Shown: piece after piece, positions 26,563 through 33,360 of the stretch
Layout of the letters: every line of letters starts with the position of its first letter
Position numbering within the stretch: position 1 is the first letter of the stretch
NCBI GenBank assembly: GCA_903842345.1
Contig: CAIMLR010000002.1
Location: forward strand, 124,001 to 188,000
Source: an uncultured Myxococcales bacterium
Lineage (GTDB): Bacteria > Myxococcota_A > UBA9042
Direction of reading: 5' to 3'
DNA length: 64,000 bases
Made by a program: the position numbers and the translations under genes
The notes under the pieces: model-generated
Databases searched by the model: none
The model's input: the letters and a program-made list of their open reading frames with translations, nothing else
What the model was told of the DNA's origin: nothing

Positions 26563-27671
26563 AGTGTGCCGCAGCGCTCGCTCTCCTCGCGGTGCTTTCG
26601 GCTGGCTGTGCGCAGTCGCAAGGCGCGGGTGGTACGACGTATGTGGCGCCCGCTGACGCCGGTGGCGATGCGGCCTTGGCGAATGACACGGGCGCCGCGC
26701 CAAGCGACGTTGCGATCGCCGTTGGCAATTTGCCGCCCGGACCCGTGCTCGAGCTCAAAGCCAACAAGGACTACATGGGCGGCGCGCTGGAGGTCATCCA
26801 GACGGCGCACGTGCAGTTGGACATCACCGAGTTCGAGACGACCGCGATCAGCGACTATCTGGCGATCCTCGTGGGCGCGCTGAAGGCGGCGCAGGCGCGC
26901 GGGGTCAACGTCCGCGTGCTCATGGACGACGAGATCGCCAACAACGCGCTCGTCGTCGCCGACCTCAAGGCCGCGGGCATCAACGCCAAGCTGGACGGCA
27001 CCAAATCTGTGCGCACGCACGTCAAGCTGATCCGCAGCGAGCAGGGCTTCGTGCTCGGCTCGACCAACTGGTCACAGTCGTCCATGTACTACAACAACGA
27101 GACCAACTTCCTGGTGCGCGACGCGGCGGCCAATACCGCGATCGCCGGCTATTTTGAAGCGCTGTGGAACAAGCCGACGGCCATGAAGAAGGTGGCGACG
27201 AGCGCCGATCCCAACGTCGCGCTCTACAGCGACGGCGGCTACAAGGGCGTTGTGCAGCCTCTCCTCCAGGCCGCCAAGACGCGCATTCTGCTGTGCACCT
27301 ACGCCATGAACGTGGACGACAGCGACGTGAAGTCGTTGCTGGCCGACGTCGCCGCCGCGGTCAAGCGGGGCGTGAGCGTGCGCGTGGTGCTGGACCAGTC
27401 CCCAGGCGATTTTGGCGATCCCACGCTCAACATCGACGCCGGCGCGTACCTGAAAAACCTCGGCGCCGTGGTGCGCAACGATCCCGACACCGTCATCACC
27501 CACGCCAAGTTCATCGTCATCGACGACACGGTGGTGCTCGGCAGCAACAACTGGGGCCACGGCGGCTTTGTCAGCTACCACGAGGCGGGCGTGAAGACGA
27601 AGTTCGCCGCTGCGGTGACCGCGGTCGTGGCGTACTTTGAAAAGCTGTGGCTGACGGGCACCGCGGTCTAG
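26559..27671 (+). CDS. phospholipase D-like lipoprotein with one degenerate HKD motif
   Basis: 370 residues. A signal peptide with lipobox-like SAGC (Cys17) is followed by two PLD-type halves. The second motif, THAKFIVID then GSNNW (H315), is complete (HxKx4D). The first, THVKLIRSE then GSTNW (H154), has Glu where Asp is expected. The two His residues that form the active centre are both present, so activity is likely kept. It should act on phospholipid or another phosphodiester in the envelope. The GTG start overlaps the response regulator stop by four bases, so the lipoprotein is translationally coupled to the signalling genes. Confidence 0.85.
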   Translation: MKCAAALALLAVLSAGCAQSQGAGGTTYVAPADAGGDAALANDTGAAPSDVAIAVGNLPPGPVLELKANKDYMGGALEVIQTAHVQLDITEFETTAISDYLAILVGALKAAQARGVNVRVLMDDEIANNALVVADLKAAGINAKLDGTKSVRTHVKLIRSEQGFVLGSTNWSQSSMYYNNETNFLVRDAAANTAIAGYFEALWNKPTAMKKVATSADPNVALYSDGGYKGVVQPLLQAAKTRILLCTYAMNVDDSDVKSLLADVAAAVKRGVSVRVVLDQSPGDFGDPTLNIDAGAYLKNLGAVVRNDPDTVITHAKFIVIDDTVVLGSNNWGHGGFVSYHEAGVKTKFAAAVTAVVAYFEKLWLTGTAV

Positions 27672-27690
27672 CGCTCAAAAGACCTTGCGG
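27661..27690. terminator. hairpin enclosing both stop codons of convergent genes
   Basis: CCGCGGTCT (27661-27669) pairs with AGACC-tt-GCGG (27680-27690), a 9-bp stem with a 2-nt bulge. The loop holds most of the PLD-like gene's TAG and all of the porin-like gene's TGA, which are only three bases apart. It is likely a shared bidirectional terminator, though without a T-tract. Confidence 0.5.
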
Positions 27691-29222
27691 ATGTCGATGA
27701 GCACCTGATCGTCGGTCCGGTACAGCCCGCCTGGACTCAGCAGCGGCCCGCCCGTGAATGCAGCGCCCAGGCCGGTTTGCCAGCCTTCAGCGAATTTCCA
27801 GCTCACGCGCGGCAGCGCCGCCCAGTCGCCCAGTGAAATGCCGTACATGCCGCCCGCCTGCAGCGCCCACGCCTGGCTCTCCCCGAATTTCCACTGCGCG
27901 CCGCCGGCGATCACGGCCTGATGCCGCGCCATCAGGAAGAGCGGCTGGTCTTTCGGCACGTCAATGGACCACTGGTACGTCGCCTCCACGACAACCGCCA
28001 GCGTATCGCCGTGCGTCCACTCCACGCCTGCGCCGGTCATCAGCATGGACGTCACGATCGGCGCGAACTGGTCCGTGAACACCACGCGCCCCAGCGCTGA
28101 TCCGACCTTGGGCGCATACGCCACGTCGCCGCGGACGATCCACCCCTCGGCCACTTCCACGCTCCATTGCCCGCCCAGTGTCAGGCGCCGCTGCCACTCC
28201 GCCGTCGCCAGGTCCAGCGGCCCCTTGCCCGAGCCCTGCACCGCCGCCTGCGCCGCCTGATACTCCGGGTCGCCCAGCAGCGCGACCTGCTTCTGGGTGT
28301 CAAAACCCACCGCGGCAATCTTGCCCAGCAGCGTTGCGATGTTGGGATCAAACCGCAGCAGCGGCATCCGGTCCCAGTTGAAGATCGCCGCCACGCCCAG
28401 CTCCCAGTCGCCGGTATTGACCAGCCAGCGCGCGCCCATCGACCCGGCGAGCGGCGTCGCGGGCGGCGGCTTGAGCGCCGTCGTGAGCGTGTCGCCCAGT
28501 TGCCGATCCAGCCGCAGATCCAGGTGCCGCAACATCTGGAACATACCCTGCGGCAGCGGCGGACCCACGTCCGGCCGCACCACCGCGGTGTCCGTCGCGA
28601 AGGGGCTGAAGCGATGCTCCGTGAAAAACGGCTGGAAGATGCCTTCAAACCGGCCACCGCCCAGCGGCTGGGACCAGCGCACCATCCAGTCGGCAAGCAG
28701 CGGCGTGTCGTCCGGGTTGAGCGCGCCCAGAATGCCCTGGCTGTAGTCCACGGGATTCCAGATGCGCCACGGACTCTGCAGCTCCAGCGCGCCCCACTGC
28801 ACGATGTCGCGGCCCACCGTCAGGCGGCCTGGACCCAGATCCCACTGCACGTACGCCTCGCGCAGCTCCGCGAGTTGATCGTAGCGCAGGCCAAAATCCG
28901 GAAAATGGCCGTTGACGTCGAGCTTCCACCCGTTGCTGTCGGTCCGCGCCGCTGACGTCCGCTGCCACAGTCGCGCGGCGATCTTCACGCGCATCGTCTC
29001 CGACACCGGATGGCGCAGATCCAAATCCAGGCGATTGCGCAGCGTCAGGAGGTCCTCGCCCGGCGCGTCCGCTTGCGTGTCGACGCCCAGCACGCTCATC
29101 CAAGTGCCGGAAAACAGCGTCGGCTCCTGCGCCTGCGCGGGCGACGCCAGCAGCGCAAGCACAAACGGCAGCAGCCAGATCGACTGCTTTGTGTTGCCGC
29201 GCATCGGACTTTCCGCCATCAT
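27675..29222 (-). CDS. outer-membrane beta-barrel protein (DUF1302-like)
   Basis: 515 residues with a signal peptide ending AQA before QEP. The mature part alternates hydrophobic and polar residues in many strands and contains VGRDIVQWGALE followed by WRIWNPVDYSQG, a pattern seen in the DUF1302 outer-membrane family. The final residue is Phe (RKVF), as usual for Bam-assembled barrels. I place the start at ATG 29222 (GAGGGG 5-6 nt upstream); the very long frame further upstream is antisense to other genes. In other bacteria DUF1302 proteins often accompany LolA-like proteins and RND/MMPL transporters; a LolA-like gene lies divergently 0.9 kb away. Confidence 0.75.
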   Translation of the reverse strand: MMAESPMRGNTKQSIWLLPFVLALLASPAQAQEPTLFSGTWMSVLGVDTQADAPGEDLLTLRNRLDLDLRHPVSETMRVKIAARLWQRTSAARTDSNGWKLDVNGHFPDFGLRYDQLAELREAYVQWDLGPGRLTVGRDIVQWGALELQSPWRIWNPVDYSQGILGALNPDDTPLLADWMVRWSQPLGGGRFEGIFQPFFTEHRFSPFATDTAVVRPDVGPPLPQGMFQMLRHLDLRLDRQLGDTLTTALKPPPATPLAGSMGARWLVNTGDWELGVAAIFNWDRMPLLRFDPNIATLLGKIAAVGFDTQKQVALLGDPEYQAAQAAVQGSGKGPLDLATAEWQRRLTLGGQWSVEVAEGWIVRGDVAYAPKVGSALGRVVFTDQFAPIVTSMLMTGAGVEWTHGDTLAVVVEATYQWSIDVPKDQPLFLMARHQAVIAGGAQWKFGESQAWALQAGGMYGISLGDWAALPRVSWKFAEGWQTGLGAAFTGGPLLSPGGLYRTDDQVLIDIRKVF

Positions 29223-29276
29223 TGCTGCCCCTCGGCGCCCGCCGCCATCCCCAGCCATTCTGCCCCGGTGAACGCA

Positions 29277-30107
29277 ATGACGCCAATGAGCCCGCAACCC
29301 TCGACCCTGCAACATTCTACGCTGGACGGCTTCGGCGGTCACCGGTCGCGTTTTGACGACATCCGCCTCGTGCATGAGCTGCTGGAAGAACTGCCCGAGC
29401 GTCTTGGCCTCCAGCCCGCGATGCCGCCGATGTTGCTGCCGTACTACAACGGCGTGGAGCCCGATGACTGCGGCGTCTCCGGTTTTGTGTTCCTGCCGGG
29501 CGGCCACCTGACGCTGCACACGTTCAGCTTTCGCGAATGCTACTTTGCCGACCTCGTCGCGCCCATGGCTTTTGACAACGGCGAACTGACCCGCCTGCTG
29601 CGGACCGCGCTGCCGACGCGCAACGTCGACGTGCACACGGCCCTGCGCCCCGAGCGTTTTGACGAAGTGCGCGTCCAGCCCGAGGACGATTTTGGCCCGC
29701 ACCTGCTGATCAACATTCAGGGCTACACGGGTCCGAACAACATGGACTCGCTGTTCCAGTTGTTTGACAACCTGCCGCCGCGCATCGACATGACGCCGAT
29801 CATGCGGCCGTACGTGCTGCGGTCCAAGACAGCGAACGGCACTTCGGTGCTGTCTGCGATGACGATGATCGCGGAGAGCCACATCGCGATCCACATCAAT
29901 GAAGCGACCCATGAGGCGTTCTTTGACATCTTCTCGTGCAAGTTCTTTGACACGACGGACGTGCTTGAGGAGCTCAAAGCGGCGTTCCCGGGCAAGAACC
30001 ACTCCGTGCAGCTGATTGCCCGCGGTTGTGGCTATCGCACGCGGCGCACGGAGCGCGAGCCGGAGCACGCGCGCACCAAGGCGTGGCTGCAGTCGCGGCC
30101 GGGCTAG
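29277..30107 (+). CDS. tandem-duplicated S-adenosylmethionine decarboxylase-like protein, first domain inactive
   Basis: 276 residues made of two SpeD-type domains. The C-terminal one (about 140-245) keeps the pyruvoyl set: E200-S201 cleavage site in IAESHIAIH, H206 (+5) and C221 (+20), in exact register with Ser63, His68 and Cys83 of Thermotoga SpeD. The N-terminal one (about 16-120) aligns along the same pattern (VSGFVFL, HTFSF, ADLV). There Gly76 replaces the Ser, His81 is kept and Pro96 replaces the Cys, so it cannot form pyruvoyl. Each domain is near the size of one bacterial SpeD. The substrate may be AdoMet, for spermidine synthesis, or another amino acid, since some SpeD homologues decarboxylate arginine or ornithine. 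No speE is adjacent. ATG 29277 follows GGTGAA; 29286 is an alternative. Confidence 0.8.
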   Translation: MTPMSPQPSTLQHSTLDGFGGHRSRFDDIRLVHELLEELPERLGLQPAMPPMLLPYYNGVEPDDCGVSGFVFLPGGHLTLHTFSFRECYFADLVAPMAFDNGELTRLLRTALPTRNVDVHTALRPERFDEVRVQPEDDFGPHLLINIQGYTGPNNMDSLFQLFDNLPPRIDMTPIMRPYVLRSKTANGTSVLSAMTMIAESHIAIHINEATHEAFFDIFSCKFFDTTDVLEELKAAFPGKNHSVQLIARGCGYRTRRTEREPEHARTKAWLQSRPG

Positions 30108-30122
30108 TTCGGGAGGCAAGAA

Positions 30123-30887
30123 ATGCGCAAGTTGTCGGCGATTGTGGTGATGGCGGCGCTGTTTGCCGCCAACCTCGCGGAAGCGGCGGACGATCCGGCG
30201 GCGCGCAAGCTGCTGGACGCGGTCATGGCCAAGAACGCCGCGGGTTTCCAGGCGGGCCAGTCCAAGACCGCGCTGACGCTGCGGCTGGCGTCCGGCAAGG
30301 AAAAGACCTGGATGACGCTGGCGCGCGTGGTGCGCAAGGACGGCAAGATGCGGTCGCGCATCACGTTCCTGCAGCCGGCGGAGGACGCGGGCATCGAGCT
30401 GCTCATGCTGGAGCAGGGCAAGGGCCAGGCGGCGCAGCAGTTCCTGTGGCTGCCCAAGATGCGGCGGCTGCGGCGGATCGGCGGGTCGCAGCGCAACGCG
30501 GCGTTCATGGACACGGACTTCAGCTTTGGCGATCTGGACAGCCACGGGATGCAGGGCGGCGAGACGAAGAAGCTCGGCAACGAGGCGGTGGGCGGCGTGC
30601 CGTGCGCGCACGTGGAAGTGACGACGCCGGATCCGGATGAGGCGTACAGCAGGATCGAGCTGTGGATTGACGAGAAGTTGTCCGTGCCGCGGCAAATGAC
30701 GTTCTACGGCAAGGACGGCAAGCTGGTGAAGACGCTGACCGTGGACGCGATTGACGGCAGCACGCTGAAGAAATTCCACATGCAGAACCACGTGCGCGGA
30801 TCGACGACGACGGTGGAGACGCGCGAAATCGACACGAAGGTCGTGCTGCCCGACGCGGCGTTTCAGCCTGAAGCGCTGGGGCAGTAG
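30123..30887 (+). CDS. LolA-like outer-membrane lipoprotein-sorting family protein
   Basis: 254 residues with a signal peptide (AEA before ADD). The mature part follows the LolA-like family pattern (PF17131 type): RSRITFLQPAEDAGIELL, then QFLWLPKMRRLRRI and DTDFSFGDL. Such proteins have the half-barrel fold that binds lipids or lipoproteins and often work with MMPL/RND exporters and DUF1302 barrels. GGGAGG lies 7 nt upstream of ATG 30123, and the SpeD-like gene ends 15 nt before. The cargo is unknown. Confidence 0.78.
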   Translation: MRKLSAIVVMAALFAANLAEAADDPAARKLLDAVMAKNAAGFQAGQSKTALTLRLASGKEKTWMTLARVVRKDGKMRSRITFLQPAEDAGIELLMLEQGKGQAAQQFLWLPKMRRLRRIGGSQRNAAFMDTDFSFGDLDSHGMQGGETKKLGNEAVGGVPCAHVEVTTPDPDEAYSRIELWIDEKLSVPRQMTFYGKDGKLVKTLTVDAIDGSTLKKFHMQNHVRGSTTTVETREIDTKVVLPDAAFQPEALGQ

Positions 30888-30890
30888 CGC

Positions 30891-31223
30891 GTGGAGCTGT
30901 CGATCTGCGCGGTGTGCCGCAAAAAGCCGGGCGAGGTCTGCGATTCGCTGAAAGACCTGGAGACCGAAGCGCGCGACTGGGCCAAGGCCAGGCAGCAGAA
31001 ACTGACGGTGAAGCGCGAGCCGTGCCTGTCGGGCTGCATCCAGGGGCTGACGGTGTTGGTGGCGACGGTGGAAGGGTCGATTCGTTGCCAGCGCGTGCAC
31101 ACGAAGGTCGAGCTGCGGGCGATCCTGGACCACGCCGAGGCGAAGATTCACGCGCCGGTGGCGACGCCGGTGGATGGGTTCGTGCTGTCGCGGACGAATT
31201 GGGCGGAGTGGGACGCCGAATAG
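30891..31223 (+). CDS. small Cys-rich putative metal-binding protein (DUF1636-like)
   Basis: 110 residues, starting GTG 30891, three nucleotides after the LolA-like stop. Cys residues are arranged as CAVC, a further Cys at 17, and CLSGC at 46-50, resembling the thioredoxin-like [2Fe-2S] or metal-binding fold of DUF1636 proteins. There is no signal peptide, so it is cytosolic. The function is unknown; family placement is by Cys pattern only and uncertain. It ends 35 nt from a convergent metzincin gene. Confidence 0.55.
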   Translation: MELSICAVCRKKPGEVCDSLKDLETEARDWAKARQQKLTVKREPCLSGCIQGLTVLVATVEGSIRCQRVHTKVELRAILDHAEAKIHAPVATPVDGFVLSRTNWAEWDAE

Positions 31224-31258
31224 GCACGCTGGCCTGACGGCGCGCCCTGCGGACCCAC

Positions 31259-32845
31259 CTACTCCACTGCGAGCGGCTTGCCGAACGAGGTCGCGTAGCG
31301 CTTTGCCAATTCGCCCAGCTTCTGCGGCTGGCCGGCGTCCTTGAGCGCGCGCGCGAGCTCCAGCCAGGTCGGTTCAAAGTCCGGAATGAGGTCCAGGAGC
31401 GTCTCCAGATGCTGGACCGCGTCCGCAGCGTCGCGGTGCGATCGTGCCAGCGCCACGAGTCCCTGGTGGGCCAGCACAGTCTCCGGCCACAGCTGCAGCG
31501 CCGCATCGCACAGCTTCTTGCCGCGTTGCGCACCGCCCCGGCTATTCAGCGCCAGCGCGCACTGCAGGGCGACGCTGCCCGCGACCTTCGGGTAGTCCCG
31601 GTGGAACGCCTCGCCGTCGGGCGCATTCGGCCCTGACAGCGCCGCGCGGGCCTTCTCAAACCGCTGGCCATACGCGGGCTCGTCGTGTTCCGGCAAAGCC
31701 CCTGGCTGCAGGCCGACCACCCGTCTCTGTCGGGTAATCTGGCCGCGCAGCGTCAGGCCTTCCGGGGCAAAGCCCAGCTGCGCGGCGATCGTTTCTGCCG
31801 CCGTCAGCCGCCCGGCCTCCAGCAGCACGCTCGCAAGCGCGCGCAGCAAGTCGGGTTCCGTCTCGACCGTCGCGTTCGCCAACGCCGCGTCGAGCAGCGC
31901 CTCCGCCTCGTCCCGCTTGCCCACCCGCAGCAGCCGCTGCGCCTCAACGACGCGGTTGAAACGCGCGGGCTTCGCCAACTGCGCCGGCTTGGGCGCCTCC
32001 GGTCGCACGGGCGGTGCCGCGCCCTCTTGCTGGAACGCGCCCGGGTGCGCCGCGATCGCCGCCGTCCGCGCCGCCTGCCAGGCCGCTTCCGCCTCGCGGC
32101 CGGGCTGATTCAGGTGCTCCAGACCGAGCCGAATCACCTCGATCGACGCCGGCGAAAACTGGACGATCTGTGGGTCATACGTCGGCGACATGATGTAGTC
32201 GCCATTGCCGTCATGCGGCGAGCCCAGCGTGTGCGCCCATTCGTGCAGCACCAGCAGCGTCTCCGTGTGCAGACGCATCTCCTTCCACAGCTGATCGCGC
32301 TCCTTCTCCGGCAAGGCTTCCAGCCGCTTGTCCAGCCAGTCGCGCTGCCGGACGTTCTGCGTGCCGCGCAGGACCATGTGCTTGCCCGGCGATTTCGCCT
32401 GACCCAGATGGTGCCAGTCCGTGTTGAAGGAACGCGCGCCGACGAAGCCGAGGACCCAATTGGCGTCGTCCGCCGCGTCGTGTTGCATCAGCGCGGCGAG
32501 GCTTGCGTCCAGCACGGCGTCGTCCGGCGTGTCATGTTCCCAAGCCGCGACGCTGTCGATGACGAGTTCCATCCCAAACTGCGCCTGCAGGATCGTGTTG
32601 GCGCGTCCGAGCTGATCGCGGATTCGCTGTTCCCAGCGTAGGTTCTGCTTGCGGTAGTCGTTGTTGGCCCACGCGCGTACGTGCAGTCGCCGCTGCAGCG
32701 CGGGCCTGGCCGTGTCGGTATTCACATGGAACGAGCGCGGCGCCAGCGTCTCGCGCGCATAGTCGCGCTGGATGTCCGCGGCCGTGCGGGCGCACGATGC
32801 TGTGAAAGCGAGCAGCACAAGCAGCGCGAGGAGTCGAGCCCGCAT
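31259..32845 (-). CDS. metzincin-type zinc metalloprotease lipoprotein with TPR-like C-terminus
   Basis: 528 residues. The signal peptide ends in a lipobox (TASC). A zinc site HEWAHTLGSPHD begins at H201, giving HExxHxxGxxHD, the metzincin consensus with a third His and the following Asp as in reprolysins. A Met-turn candidate is YIMSPTYD, ten or so residues on. The C-terminal half (from about 290) is helical with TPR-like repeats (LLRVGKRDEAEALLDAAL, LLEAGRLTAAETI). It is predicted to be a membrane-anchored envelope protease. Start ATG 32845 has AGGGGA upstream; the extension to 32899 lacks support. It is last in a minus-strand group with the zinc-ribbon and subtilase genes. Confidence 0.82.
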   Translation of the reverse strand: MRARLLALLVLLAFTASCARTAADIQRDYARETLAPRSFHVNTDTARPALQRRLHVRAWANNDYRKQNLRWEQRIRDQLGRANTILQAQFGMELVIDSVAAWEHDTPDDAVLDASLAALMQHDAADDANWVLGFVGARSFNTDWHHLGQAKSPGKHMVLRGTQNVRQRDWLDKRLEALPEKERDQLWKEMRLHTETLLVLHEWAHTLGSPHDGNGDYIMSPTYDPQIVQFSPASIEVIRLGLEHLNQPGREAEAAWQAARTAAIAAHPGAFQQEGAAPPVRPEAPKPAQLAKPARFNRVVEAQRLLRVGKRDEAEALLDAALANATVETEPDLLRALASVLLEAGRLTAAETIAAQLGFAPEGLTLRGQITRQRRVVGLQPGALPEHDEPAYGQRFEKARAALSGPNAPDGEAFHRDYPKVAGSVALQCALALNSRGGAQRGKKLCDAALQLWPETVLAHQGLVALARSHRDAADAVQHLETLLDLIPDFEPTWLELARALKDAGQPQKLGELAKRYATSFGKPLAVE

Positions 32846-32944
32846 CGGTCCCCTTTCGTCAGTCCCGCTGCAGTCCCCGTCCTGCCGCGCCTTGCTCAAT
32901 CGGCAAGTGGGCTTGCGGCGCCAGGCAATGCGCCGCCGCGCGGC

Positions 32945-33349
32945 TTACTTTTTGAACAACGCATCCAGCTTCGCCCGCGCGGCGTCTTCTGGCCGTTCGG
33001 TCTTGCCGCCTTCGGGCGCGCCCCAGCTCACGGTCGGTTTCGCCGCGCCGCCGCCGCCAAACATCGCGTCGAGCTTGGCCTTGTGCGCGTTGATCTCCGC
33101 GCTGGCATCCTCGCCCACGACCCGGAACTGGAAGAAGCCGCAGAAGTTGCCGGCCTCGCGGTCGCGGATGAACTCGCCCTGGTTCTCGATGCACTGGTTG
33201 TGCGCGGAGATGCTCCAGAACCGGCAGTTGCGGCACGAGTGCAGATACGCGCCGCAGTTGGGGCACGTGTCCAGACGGCCAATCTTGACGTCAAAGACCA
33301 GTTCTTCTTCGCACTTGTAACAAGCGTTGCGGACTTCCGTTGCGGCCAT
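32945..33349 (-). CDS. small zinc-ribbon protein of unknown function
   Basis: 134 residues. The N-terminal half has paired Cys: CYKC, CPNC and CRNC, plus single Cys at about 53 and 69 (NQC, NFCGFF), likely binding one or two zinc ions. The C-terminal half is Ala/Gly/Lys-rich with two similar AKLDAMF/AKLDALF segments. There is no signal peptide. It starts 11 nt downstream of the subtilase stop and precedes the metzincin gene, suggesting co-transcription. I do not recognise a named family. Confidence 0.75.
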   Translation of the reverse strand: MAATEVRNACYKCEEELVFDVKIGRLDTCPNCGAYLHSCRNCRFWSISAHNQCIENQGEFIRDREAGNFCGFFQFRVVGEDASAEINAHKAKLDAMFGGGGAAKPTVSWGAPEGGKTERPEDAARAKLDALFKK

Positions 33350-33360
33350 GAAGCTTTCCC

